DNA from: Trematomus loennbergii
Taxonomy: Eukaryota; Chordata; Actinopteri; Perciformes; Nototheniidae
Length of the DNA: 64,000 nucleotides
Direction of reading: 5' to 3'
Assembly (NCBI GenBank): GCA_012861695.1
Contig: JAAOOA010000173.1
Span: 241,001 to 305,000 of the forward strand
A program made the position numbers and the translations under genes. Below the pieces are notes generated by a model. It was not told the origin of the DNA and did no database searches. It worked only from the letters and a program-made list of their open reading frames with translations. Below, in pieces: positions 26,164 through 38,230 of this stretch; the stretch's first letter is position 1; every line of letters begins with the position of its first letter.

Positions 26164-27049
26164 TCTGGGATCTAAACTCCTTAAGTGGTTCAGTGCTGAA
26201 TTTTAAATCCTGAGATATAAATGAAAGTAAGCTCCCTGTGCTTCCATCATTAGAAAGTTAGACAGAAAAATATGTGAAATAAACTTTCATCCTGTTCTGA
26301 TTTCATTGCTGCTGAATTCTTTTATATGTTTTTCTTACGTGTTCTTTAAAGTTTCTGAGTAAACAGAGCCTGTTTACTTGTGTTGCGTCTGCCCTACTTT
26401 TATATCACAGAGGATTATTTTCTTCTTATCAAAATCAGCCTGTGTTTAACGCTCTCAGCCTAATCTTGTCCTCATTTTTCTTTAAGAGCACGGCTGCTAA
26501 AAGAGTAAACACATCAGTGAATACATAAATATAGATGTACAATGCAGAATGAAAGGCTTGAACCATAATGAGCTCTGGGGGAAAAACGCTGACTGTGAGC
26601 AGGAGGCTTCGGGTGTTGTTGGACGAGTTCGACATCAGAACTTTACTCCTTTGACCTTTGGGCTGCTGTGATACTCCAGCTGCTCTACAAGGACACTGGT
26701 TATTTCTGCTTCTTTAAAAAGTGTTCAATGTGCCGTTTAACATCTTGATTTGGTGCTCAAAGATTGACTTAAATGTCTCTCCAGATCTTCTGATATGAAT
26801 TTTCTTTATCGTTTTCTATTATTATGTCTAAGGCTTCTATAAATCAAGACCCTTCATCTCATTACTTATCAGTTATCTACTGCATTAGTAGTAATACACT
26901 GTGTCTTATCACGTTAATCTGTACTTAAACTTGCTGTATTGAGTTCATACAAGTACCCGGATGGAGCACTTATTGTGGTCGAAAAATAGAGTCTGGAACG
27001 TTGGACACTTTTCAGACTTAGCGACCAACAGAAGTCACATGACCAGCTG
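26164..27049. other. Non-coding interval
   Basis: No gene or repeat recognised. Confidence 0.4.
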
Positions 27050-27069
27050 TTCTTCATGGATGAATAAAG

Positions 27070-27410
27070 AGAACTGGATACAGCGTTGGAGGTGGAGACC
27101 CATTCATTGCTATGAAGGTGGCACATGAAGGCCTTCCTCTTGAGAGCACACATATCTGGGCCAATAGAGCAAGCGCACTTGTGTTTTCCCTAAGCCCCGC
27201 CTCCAATTCACAGCATCATGGTCAAATAATGGAGAGGTAAAATAACATTACATTCGTTTTTAGCGCATTTCACAAGGTTTAGGCCCTATTGATTTAGATT
27301 ATTCAAGTGATCGTACCTGGTAGTTGATTAAGCTAAAAAAAAACATCCAATGTAAGTCAATGGTAAAAGTCTTTTTGGGTCCAATGATGTCACGGAAGTT
27401 GTTGGTACCA
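27070..27410. repeat. Dispersed repeat B, uninterrupted copy
   Basis: ACTGGATACAGCGTTGG, AAGCCCCGCCTCCAATTC, TAGCGCATTTCACAA, AATGTAAGTCAATGG and GGTCCAATGATGTCA in the same order as the copy split at 14860-16103. This gives the undisturbed structure into which the TTAA element inserted. Confidence 0.7.
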
Positions 27411-29614
27411 CTAAGAAAATGTGCTTCAACGTTTATTATATTGACCTTTTTCATTTAAGATCAATGATCAGAAATAATAACCACAGATGCTTTCAATTGA
27501 ATGAAGCTTCGGCTTATTGTTGTGTTTCGGTAATTTTCAGACTTGTTTTTTCGCCATTGTTGCACAAGATATTTCCATATATAACCAGGTGTCAAACTAA
27601 TATGCTTGATTTCTGCAAAAGTGCATGTGTGCAGCTGATGCAAACAAAGCAGCAAAGCTCCAACTTCCATGTGTTTTCCTGCAGCTCGGAGCACATGGCC
27701 CGGTGTGAGTCGCCTGTATCGGGTGTCGAGGAAACCAGAGACGCCTGACCTGCGCTCATGAAGCCAGCCGTGAGTCAGTTATATTTAGAGCAGCCGTTAC
27801 CCTGCAGCTACACAACAAGATCCCAGCCACGCCTCAGATAACCACCTACTTAGTTTAGCACAAACGATGTTGGCGAACTGGATGGCAAACGGCGAAGATT
27901 TATGAGATAAAACGGATCGTGTGTCGCTCAAGGACACCTTGCTCTGCTTTTCATGACACTGCGACGACCCGAAAAAAGATCCGGGGAGCGCAGAGCCAGA
28001 GGCCAGAAACCTAATCGGGGGCCGAAAACGAGGCCAACGCGTTGACGAAGCAGAGAAGGTGAGTGTAGGAAATAAAATCAATATATATGTGCCATAACTT
28101 TAAATGAATAACACTGTTTTATTCTGTAACCGGATGTTCACGACATTGTCCACACACTCGACTTCCTGTCTGGCGGACGGTGTATGTAGCATTAGCATGT
28201 AGCTAATATTATTTTGTGTACGTAAATATAAGGAGAATGACACGTGGTGTTGCACACTAAACACACCGTCTTCAACTCTCACTTATAGACGCCGCAATAC
28301 TATTATTAGGGAATGTTTAAATGACAAACAGATATTAGAAGATTGCAAAACTAACATCAGAAAACGACAGGACGTGCCTTGGACGTGCCCCCGTCGACGC
28401 TAAGGCAATGGGAGAAGACTACAGATGATAAATATGTGACACAAACAGGAAGTCGCTCTCTTTCTCATCCCCTGCGACTGGATGGAGCATGCTCGGCCGG
28501 GCTAACCTTTTGCAATTTCATTGTATCATTGTATCATTGTTTTATTAAATGCTGTTAATTTGTAAATAAGATTCCTGGACTCTTTTCAGATCATCCTAAA
28601 TTCAGATTGTAGAAACCCCAACATTAGCCTTAACTGTGGCAGACAGACACACTGAGAGACTGCCGTGGACTTTAGTGGTGTTTAAAACAGAGGCATTTCA
28701 ATATGGAGGATATCTGGAGGTCAAATAATCTTTTAGGGGCAGTGGATATTTGTTGGCCCTGCAAATCCTCACAGGTTGAATACATGTCCGCTCAGTTTAA
28801 AGTTGAGCAGAGCTTTGCCAAATTATGAAGGTCAGCAAACTCACTGGACTTTAAAAAAATAATTTTATGGGCAAATATCACCTATTATAGTGTATATAAG
28901 TCTCTAATGAGTGACATATATAATTAGCTGAGGTTGTGCTGATTTCTGGGATGTGTAAAACTTAATTATACTGTAAAGAAATTACAATTTATAAGGCAAA
29001 ACACAGAAATATACAAAAACGGAAATGTCCTATGTGGGTCTCAGAGGGCTAAAGGAGCCTCAGTCAAAGCATGCTGGTTTACTACATAATATAATTATAT
29101 TATAACCCAGAACAGAAAATAGAGGGAGACTCCAGTAAGGGTTGCTGGATTTCCACAAAGTGAGGCTTGCAAAAATGAATCAAAAAGTCGTGCAGCAGAG
29201 GCGGAGATATCCTGACTTTTAAGCTTTGTTTAAAAATATGTAGTTTTATTTTTACTCTTAGTACTGAAGATGCCCCGTACAAAGTGCGTGCTGTTGCATG
29301 CAGTTACATACAATTGGGACATGCTACTTGGTTGTAACATTGCACCTTAACCTTGACCCTCTATCTCATATATCAGCTGTGCAAAGGATTGTGGGTCAGA
29401 AATGCATGCTGGCTTGCATACTGCAAAATGTGATAGTGCAGTAGGACATCCTGGTATTTTTGGCATAGGGCAAATGTGTCGGGCCACACTATGAAACACA
29501 TTTCTGGTAGTCAAAGTAAGTCTTTAATATGTACACTAGATTGTTCATTTCCGTTTCATAATGCCCTAACCCTTTTTTAAAGCCTTTTTTAAATCACAAT
29601 TTTATATAATGCTA
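27411..29614. other. Non-coding interval with one CpG-rich patch at 27840-28070
   Basis: Apart from the CpG-rich patch, which ends in a GAAGGTGAGTG splice-donor-like site, no gene or repeat was recognised. See findings. Confidence 0.4.
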
Positions 29615-30061
29615 AAAAAATGCTGCTCGAAAAACAAGTTGAACAAATAATGAAAACAAGGTGTTTTCACCTGAAATAAGTACAAAGATCTGCCAATAGT
29701 ACAAGTGAAAATTTGCTTGGTAAGATTTTTTGAAATAAGAAGGGATGTTTAGATAAATCAGATCTTGTAATTAGCTGGGAGAACTTATTTTGAACTATAT
29801 TTGACCAGAATCAGGAAATGCTGTTTTACTATATCTGATGTTCGTTTGTGATTTTCCAATAAATGTGAAAACAAATAAATAAATAAAACTCAAAATAAGA
29901 TTTTTTGACTTAACAAGATGATGCATTGTCTAAAAACAAGACCCAATATCTCACTGCATTGTTACTTCTGAAGTTATTATGTCTTATAGCAAGTGAAAAG
30001 ACATATTCTGACTAGATATTACACAAATATACTTGGTGAGATTTCAAGTTTTTGTAGTGAA
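29615..30061. repeat. Probable degenerate dispersed repeat
   Basis: Stretches such as AAAATTTGCTTGGTAAGATT, AACTTATTTTGA and CTTGGTGAGATTTCAAGTTT resemble each other in direct and inverted arrangement (AAATAAG versus CTTATTT), the pattern of a MITE with diverged arms. Boundaries and class are uncertain. Confidence 0.35.
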
Positions 30062-30510
30062 AAGACTTACTGTACTCACCATGAAGAAAGCGTGATATAT
30101 AAAGCAAGTGCCACTAAAAATTATGATGACTGAAGGAAAGTTCAAAAAGACTCATATCAGTTAAGTCTTGCAGTTTATAACATCAGTAGTGGACTTAAAC
30201 AAGATTACCACTTTTTGTTAAATGGGACGTCCACTTAAGTTACAGCTGATGATAAGACGTATACATCGTTCTACACTAATGGGGCGAAGCCTGCGAGCTA
30301 GTTCAGGCAGTCAACTCAACATTAACACGTGATGCACCTCGTCCCTCTTACAACCAACCAAACACATTCCCCTAAACATGCCGCTCTATTGAAGCTGCCA
30401 GGTCTTCCTGCCTCTGCCTCGCTATGCTGCTGCTGCTGCTGTGTTCACTTGCTACGTTCATGTTCCTGCTGCTGTGTTTCATGTTGCTGCTGCTCGCCTG
30501 CCCCACCACC

Positions 30511-30668
30511 ACCCCAGCTTCCACCCCAGCTTCCACCCCAGCTTCCACCCCAGCTTCCACCCCAGCTTCCACCCCAGCTTCCACCCCAGCTTCCACCCCA
30601 GCTTCCACCCCAGCTTCCACCCCAGCTTCCACCCCAGCTTCCACCCCAGCTTCCACCCCAGCTTCCAC
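30511..30668. repeat. 12-bp minisatellite, unit CCACCCCAGCTT, about 13 copies
   Basis: Near-perfect array. Because 12 is a multiple of three and no frame contains a stop, all frames through it stay open; the plus-strand frame starting at ATG 30424 codes a Leu-rich hydrophobic start ([17 protein letters not shown]) then repeated T-P-A-S and ends with a TAG at 30685-30687. See findings. Confidence 0.97.
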
Positions 30669-30687
30669 CTGTAGGCTCGGGGGATAG

Positions 30688-31309
30688 TTATCTAATCATC
30701 ACTCAATGTTCTTTGTAAATCTGTGGAGTGATGAGGCCCGAGCCTAGACGCCAAACTCAAACTATATGCTGCTTCTAATAAACATATTAAGAAACACGTG
30801 AGTTGTCTGACTGAAATAGATGAAGTGAAGACTGGAGTTATTCAGAAACTTTATGAAAATTACAAATAGCTAACAGCACAGGGACATTTATGAAGACCAG
30901 CTGACAGAAACCTCAACCTTTCAGAGATTTTCTGGGAGTTATATAAGATCTGATGGTCACAAAATCGAACCCTTTAATCTGATCCTCCAAAACTGCTGCT
31001 CACAGCGTTACGGATGAACCGGACTCCACTCAGCTCCACAGGGTGCATCCACTCACTCTGGTGATAACAGATCTGAATGTGTGTGTGTTTCTGGGTTTCC
31101 TGGAAACATCCTGCAGTGCCAGATCAGCAGGTTGAGCTGTCGTGTCCATTTGTCTCTGTGTTATTCTACACCAAAGCTGGCAAAGTCAGCTCTATTGGAC
31201 CTGAAGACTCAGAGTGTCCTAAACAGTATCAACAAGTCACACCTAAAGGTCCAATAAATACTTTTTTCCAGATCTAATAGTCGTCCCTACCCCAGAGGAT
31301 TATTTAATT
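30688..31309. other. Non-coding interval
   Basis: No gene or repeat recognised. Confidence 0.4.
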
Positions 31310-31317
31310 GTCTAGCA

Positions 31318-31624
31318 CAGAGGTTCCCAACCTTTTTCAACTCAAAGCCCACTTAAGAATCTAAAAATGTCGCGGCCCACATTCAACCATAAACAATACG
31401 GAGGCTAAATGAAGTACTGATTGGTCAATTCAGAACATGTGACACGTTGTTAATCCAGTAGTACAGACCGCTGTCAAGGGCTGTAATGACCGTTGCTAAG
31501 GAGGATCAAGAAAGAGAAATAATGAAAATCTTAATAATGAAATGTTTCCACACAAATCATAATGTTTTGCAAATTATTTGGCGGCCCACTTGCGATGCCG
31601 CGGCCCACAGGTTGGGAACCGCTG
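31318..31624. mobile_element. hAT-like MITE (307 bp) with 8-bp target duplication GTCTAGCA
   Basis: GTCTAGCA at 31310-31317 and 31625-31632. Ends CAGAGGTTCCCAACCTTTTT and, inverted from the right, CAGCGGTTCCCAACCTGTGG. Subterminal GCGGCCCAC occurs in both halves. Ends of this type (CAG-x-GGTTCCCAACC) are known from hAT-Charlie elements. No coding capacity. Confidence 0.93.
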
Positions 31625-31632
31625 GTCTAGCA

Positions 31633-32382
31633 GTTTTTTTATTATCTTCTATAGCTTTTCCAATTTGCTTTTCAGTGATACGGTAATAATAGTGGTCCAC
31701 ACATATGGTAAATTGCATAACTTTAAGTGGAACAATATCGCTTTTTCTTGCAGGAGGATCAATCAATCTTTGACACTCCAATAAATATAAATAAATGTGT
31801 CCTTACTATTTACTTACTATATAACTCACACTAATCCCCAACCTCTGTTTAATATTGGATTTCCTCTTTCTTGACCTAAGCTAAACTGATCCAGCGCCTT
31901 CATCTGGTTAATAGCAAGTTAAAACAATGGTTAGTCCTGATATAATAAATGTAAGTCAAGGTGGGATTTTAGATAAATTGTCCACAGTGGGATTTGTGCT
32001 GAGCTGGGTTTTACGGAAATAATGCCAACACATCAGATGTGAAGTACTTTATATTAATGAGTGCTTTAGTGGGCCGTCCCACAGGAGGTGGACTGATGAG
32101 TTGTGGTTGATGATGTGTGACCTCTCTGATTGATTGAAGCACCTCCACCTCCTCTTATCGCTCCTGCAAGCGCTCACAGATTTCAGGTCAGGTCCACTTT
32201 AACTCTATCAAAACGTGGATAACGTATTTTTACATTTTATATTTTTGTAGGACGACTCAGAAGTTACAAAGGACTCCCTTTACAAAAAGCCAATTTTAGC
32301 AAAGGGTGATCTCTTTGGAAAACAAACCTTTATGATTCCTACATGACTTATTCATCAGGATATTCTGCACACTCGAACAAAC
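31633..32382. other. Non-coding interval
   Basis: No gene or repeat recognised. Confidence 0.4.
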
Positions 32383-32742
32383 CCGGGCGCCGTACATAAT
32401 GAAGATGAAGAAGATGAAGAATCAACTACTGTCATTACGTAGCAGGTAACATGTAACGAAACAGTTTCTCTGCATTTGACCCATCCTAGTGTTAGGAGCA
32501 GTGGGCTGCCATTATGTACGGCGCCCGGGGAGCAGTGTAGGAACGGTGCCTTGCTCAGGACACCTCGGTAGCACTTGGTCTTTCCGGGATTGAACTGGTG
32601 ACCTTCCAGTTGCCAAGCCAAGTCCCTATGGACTTCGCCACCACCGCATAATGGCAGCCCACTGCTCCTAACACTACGATGGGTCAAATGCAGAGAAACC
32701 GTTTCGTTACTAGTACCTGTAGGCTACTACGTAATGACAATA
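32383..32742. repeat. Fold-back repeat with arms of about 90 bp
   Basis: The left arm (about 32428-32517) and right arm (about 32648-32742) are inverted copies: TCTCTGCATTTGACCCATC and GGAGCAGTGGGCTGCCATTA on the left against TAATGGCAGCCCACTGCTCC and GATGGGTCAAATGCAGAGA on the right. The loop reads GGTGCCTTGCTCAGG ... GACCTTCCAGTTGCCAAGCC, a stretch common in fish retroelements. A further CGGGCGCCGTACATAAT at 32384-32400 inverts with TTATGTACGGCGCCCGG at 32513-32529. Probably two opposed copies of one retroelement end. Confidence 0.8.
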
Positions 32743-32817
32743 CAAGTTAAAAAAAACAAAAAACTTTTATAAGTGTAAATCCAATTGCCATGAGTAAAAA
32801 GCGTGTTTGCATGACTT

Positions 32818-32960
32818 ATCAAGTCAAAGTCAAAAGTCAAAGTCAAAGTCAGCTTTATTGTAAAAAATTCTACATGTGTTATGCATCCAGAAATATCAAA
32901 ATATCGTTTCCCGCAGTCCTACAGTGTGACATGTATACATAAAACAAAACAAAAAGGGCC
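32818..32960 (-). repeat. Retroelement 3' tail with (TTTGAC)n
   Basis: Plus strand: repeated AAGTCAAAGTC units, then AGCTTTATTGT and ATCGTTTCCCGCAGTCC. Similar units start at 44298 and 50265. On the minus strand this reads as an ACAATAAAGCT end followed by a (TTTGAC)n tail, typical of non-LTR or SINE ends with short tandem tails. Confidence 0.6.
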
Positions 32961-34879
32961 TAGATAAACGTGGTATACATTTAAACAAAACAAAGATCAG
33001 ATATCGTCACCACCGCTAAGCTAAAGGCGGCTAATGTTGGGCGTGATGACGTTTAGTCGTTTTATTTAGACACTTGTTTTTTATGACACATTGAGTGTTC
33101 AGACATTCACCAGTCGGGTATTTACTGACGTATTTAATGTCGTAGAACAAAACGTGAAAACCTGTAAAGCTTGTGTTAACCAAAGACCTTATTTAAGGCA
33201 TCTGACCAAAAAAACATTGACTTCGAAACAAGCGAACCAGACATACTTTAACACTAACTGATTTCCTCATTTTAGGACTCATTCCTGCACCACTTTATAG
33301 ATCTTTGCAGATATTTGTGTGTGATAACATCTGCAGCTGCTGTATAACATTTAGCTCCAGGCTTGTTGGCGGTGACGTTCAGGGCCGAGCTGATGGCGTG
33401 CCGACGTCGCGACTTAAAGCCAGAATGAAAGCGTGTAATCTCTGAAATGAGAATTGACCGGCGCTGTCAGACTTGATGTTATCCCTGAGAGTCTGTGGAT
33501 GAAGCTGCCATTATTCTAATTAAACCAGGCCTGCGAAGTGTGATGACAGCGAGGAGAGGAAATGACAGAGCATGAAACACGGAGGGAAGGCATCTTTTTC
33601 TGAAGCTGAAACAAAAGAGGATTAGCTTTTTAAAACCTGAAACCTTTCTGTGATTAAAACAAAATGACAAAGTGATGAGGGAGGCGGGAGGCAGACAGAG
33701 GGAGAGATTATCTCTGGGTTCGGTTGCCATTTCTGCAGCCAACAGGATGAAGTATGAAAGGACAATAAACAGAAATTGAGTTTTTACAGCAATACTGTTT
33801 GGTCTGTGTGTCTATGTCTGCTGTAGTCATTCACAAATATTGGAGGATTATGGGTGGATAACATGAGATGAATTTCAAGTATTTACTGGTAATTCTTGCC
33901 AAAATCTGGTCCAAAACAATGAATATGGTAATTATTGCCTCAACAAGACGTTAACATTTTTGCAAATTAAAAATGAGAAACCAGAGAGAATAGCTTTTAT
34001 ATTTGTCCACGGCTCATGGGGATCGTATTAAATATCCTGTTCCATTTAAAGATATTCAGATGACAAATATGACAAAAGAAAGCAGCTGTTTGGCCACTTT
34101 TTAACACGTAAATTAAGTGACTAAATGCTGTGTCTGTTTTAGGGAATAAACTAGCGAACACAACAGCATCCTGGTCAGGAGAACTGCTCGGCACATTCAT
34201 GCAAACTTGATGAATCACAAATATTTTTGATCTGTTGACAAAACAGTCTCACCTCAAGGTCCATTTAGTAGCTGTTCTGGATAACATCACACGGTCTTCA
34301 TCAACAGAAAGAGGATGCAGGTTGTCATCGGGATTCGAATGATACATCCCAAAAGATGAAAAGAACAGAATACAACACCATCTCTAAAGTGTAATGAAAG
34401 CTGCTTAATCTGCTGGTGATGTTTAAACCTCAGAATTATCTGAAACTCAATTTTTGTCAAGGTCAGCCTGTTATAGTTTAGTTGTATAGCATAACATGCA
34501 CATTTCCTAATTAGCTTTGCTTGTAAAAACTAAACATTTATGGCTTTTTCCTGTCATTTCATAACTCGGCAATATCAACCCTCACCCAAACCAGTTAATT
34601 GTGTTGCCTAAACCTAGCCACGTGGTTTTCTGTGAACACAAATGTGTATTTTGAAGACATTGTATGCATGTAACAAGCATTAACTGGCGTGTGCAAAACT
34701 GACGTAGTGATATGAGGACAGACATGGTATCAGTTCCTTTGAGTTGATACATGTTTTCTTTCAGTATTTAATAAATGTTCTATTGTACTTGTGTCGATAA
34801 AGAAGCCACTCTTACATTTATTAGGTTAAAAGAAATATTTTGGACTGTTTGTTTCTTTTGTCTTAATTTCTCTTATACT
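32961..34879. other. Non-coding interval
   Basis: No gene recognised. A G+C-richer patch at about 33360-33560 is noted as a candidate regulatory element. Confidence 0.4.
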
Positions 34880-35182
<303 letters not shown>

Positions 35183-35429
35183 AAACAACACATTGCGAGC
35201 TAGATAGTTAGCTTACAGTAGCTATCGTCACTTGTAGTGTCGGCACAGCAGCCGTGTGTGATTTCAGACGATGCTATCAGGTTGAAATGAACACACTGCG
35301 AGAGTGTTCACAGTGGGAGACATGGCAATGAGCTAAGGGAAGTGTCAGAATCGAGACACAGCAATAAATTGAAGCGCTGGAACACTGACAAGCTGCCATA
35401 TCAGAGGAGGAGGGGGAGGGAGGCTGTGG

Positions 35430-35610
35430 CTCAGTGGGTAGTGCGCTGGACTTCGAATCAGGGGATAGCAAGTTTGAGCCCCACTGCAGTCAGCATGTCG
35501 TTGTGTCCCTGAAGACACTTCACCCCACATTGCTCCTGTGGGGATTGCCCACAGTATTGAGTATGTAAGTCGCTTTGGATAAAAGCGTCTAACAAGTGAC
35601 ATGTAATGGG
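35430..35610 (+). mobile_element. tRNA-derived SINE
   Basis: The head GGCTGTGGCTCAGTGGGTAG resembles a Pol III A box region and AAGTTTGAGCCCCAC a B box, about 40 bases apart, as in a tRNA gene. A tRNA-unrelated body follows, and the end reads GTCGCTTTGGATAAAAGCGT and GACATGTAATG, the conserved 3' tail of many fish SINE/LINE pairs. The tRNA part cannot form a clean acceptor stem, so it is a SINE, not a tRNA gene. Confidence 0.88.
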
Positions 35611-35820
35611 GAGAGCACGCGGTGTTCAGGGGAACAACCAGCAGGTGAAGCCTGGACACGAGCACACGTTGCTGGGATGTTTCCTCAGGGCGAGCGGGTA
35701 TAGAGTGGAGGGTGTTAAACTCAAAATAGCCATCAGTTCCTAATCAGGCCCCCAGCAACAGCCCGGTGTTTACAGGCAAACAACTCGCACGCCTGGAGAT
35801 GACCTTTACATTACCTTCTC

Positions 35821-35827
35821 TCACACA

Positions 35828-35877
<50 letters not shown>

Positions 35878-36046
35878 CACACACACACACACACAATAGA
35901 GTATTTGCCAAACATGACTGCATTGCAAACATGATCGAACCTGTCAGACCACACAGGGAAACATAAACACTCCCTCCACACACTAATGTACACAAACACA
36001 CACATACACATTCAGATAAAGTCTGCTGGGCTGAAACATGACCTGG

Positions 36047-36119
<73 letters not shown>

Positions 36120-36234
36120 CACACACATATGAAAGCAATCCATGTCCTAACTGCAGAAGTGTGACAATCACCTTGCAGGCGTCTTAACAGCTGCCTGCGT
36201 GTTGAGCCATAAATAAACATGGTGACAAAATGAG

Positions 36235-36314
<80 letters not shown>
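35821..36314. repeat. Three (CA)n tracts: 35821-35894, 36050-36116, 36243-36314
   Basis: Three same-orientation tracts within 500 bp separated by about 155 and 125 bases of unique sequence. The first is broken by single-base phase slips (ACCACA, CAACAC). Confidence 0.96.
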
Positions 36315-36315
<1 letters not shown>

Positions 36316-36886
36316 CCCCGAGGCCTTTTGGGAAGTTTGCAGACAGAGATCAGGTGAGATCTCTGTGACATTAAAACTCACAGCGAGAGAGAAGAGGTAA
36401 TAATGAGGTCAGAGGTCATCATCCGATCCACTTCAGCAGATAAAAGGGTTTGAATTAATGTAAACACATTGAACCTATACATTCTTCTTTCTTGTAATTG
36501 ATTGTATTTTCTTCTTACAGATTGTCTTTTGAATCAAATCAAGATTGTGAATATGGAGCTGCTTGCTACGTTGCACTAAATCGCCCCATTAATACCACTG
36601 CAATGCTTCCCTATGGGCAGCATATGGTCTGTTTTTTACTTTTTGACTTCACAACACTCAATTATTTTAACTGAAGTCCAATAAAAGTAGTATACTTCAG
36701 CAAATAGCCATGAGAGGCCATCATTTGCAGTGATTTTACAACACTTGACCTTGTAACAGCAACTTTGTGTCTAGAAACGTTCATGATTTCTACCCTCCAT
36801 CCATTCTTTAGCTTTCTCCGTATTTTACTCCTTTTTCTCACCTGTTGACTTCACCTTTTTTTCGTTCCTTTGCTACTATACTGTCC
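36315..36886. other. Non-coding interval
   Basis: No gene or repeat recognised. Confidence 0.4.
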
Positions 36887-36890
36887 TTAA

Positions 36891-37271
36891 AGGTGGGGTA
36901 GGTAATTTTTGAGAAACCAGCTCGAGTGCGCTAGAATTTGAAAATACACAGCCGGAAGAAATCTGCTACTTCCTTACAGAGCCCCTCCTCCAAACACACA
37001 CGAACGCGCACATGACCAATGAGGGCACGAGATAAGTTTGTGCCCCGATGGAAGGCTGACAGGCAGGTAGGCCATCCAGTTATTTTAGCCGGACCGGCAC
37101 AGATGATTGGTCGTGCTTTTTACAGTACTACGGCTTCCACAGATGACATTTTTTATTGATTTTTGTCAAAGCACTTCAGATATTCATTGCTATCGGGATG
37201 TTAAGAGCATTCCATGGAATATAACAAAAAGTGTATCTCGAGCCGGTTTCTCAAACTTACCTACCCCACCT
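36891..37271. mobile_element. TTAA-flanked MITE, family A, copy 2 (381 bp, complete)
   Basis: TTAA at 36887-36890 and 37272-37275. Left end AGGTGGGGTAGGTAA inverts with the right end TTACCTACCCCACCT, and pairing extends about 35 bp to GCTCGAG. It is the fullest copy and the reference for family A. Confidence 0.93.
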
Positions 37272-37389
37272 TTAACTTCCTGTTCTCTTCTACGTTACCT
37301 TTTGTACTGCCTGTCTGTAATGTGTTACTCCTTCTATTCCGGCCTTTCCCTTATCATTCCTGTCTGTCTTTATTCGGTCCTCTTTGTGA

Positions 37390-37412
37390 ACTCCCCCCCC
37401 CCCCCCCCCCCC
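37390..37412. repeat. Poly-C run
   Basis: About 23 consecutive C, followed by TCCTTCC. Length is likely unreliable in any assembly. Confidence 0.95.
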
Positions 37413-37769
37413 CTCCTTCCTGTCTCTCTTGCATTTGTTTGTCCTTTGAGATCTGGCTCGATCTGGCACTCGTTTTTGTATCTCCTCCCTCAATCGCAGA
37501 CATCCAGTGCTGCCAGATCTCTGTGTTTCTGGTTGGTTAGATAAGAGACTCAATTTGCCAGGATCCCCGTCTTCCGCTGAACAACAACCTCTTTAATCTC
37601 CTCCGCCATCTTCCCTCGTCTTTCCACCCTCACATCCCACAAGCCCCTGACAGGCGGTCGCTTTCAAAACTGAGCGACCCTGCCACGTTGAGTTGATCGT
37701 TACTGGAGGAGACAGTTTTGTTATCTTTGACAGCTTGATGCAAAACAATTACAGAGTGAGGAACAACGA

Positions 37770-38230
37770 CAGCAAAGAAACACAAAACGACAGTAAAGAG
37801 ACCCAAAAATGACAACTAAGAGAATGGTCACAAAGATACCAAAAACAACCAAGAAGAGACACAAAAAGAACCTCAAAGACACAAAACCATAATGACTACA
37901 AAGAGACGCAAAGCCTATACTGTTTATCCTCTATGAAAAATAAAGGCAAAATGGATAAAAAAGACTCCTAACAACATGCATTGGTACTAAGAGATGCACG
38001 AAGGCCACAGACACTCAAACATACCAAATAACAGACCAAAAAAACAGCAAAGAGAAACAAAACTGCCAAAAAAGAAATGAGAAATGACCAGACAAGACAC
38101 ACGAAAGACCTCAAAGACATTAGCAAAAGACACAAATTAAAGCCACACATTGATGCAAAAGACCACAGACACTAAAACATACCAAAGAACAGACACAAAA
38201 ACAGCAAAGACAAACAGAATGACACATGAT
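37770..38230. repeat. Degenerate A-rich minisatellite (AAAGAGACACAAAA-type) with a larger internal duplication
   Basis: Repeats of ACAAAGAGAC and CACAAAAACA throughout. The block near 38000-38060 (GGCCACAGACACTCAAACATA) is repeated at about 38163-38225 (GACCACAGACACTAAAACATA). No coding signal. Confidence 0.75.

Noticed and set aside
35430..35505. Possible functional tRNA gene
   Set aside because: Has A- and B-box-like sequence but continues into a SINE body and tail and lacks a clean acceptor stem.
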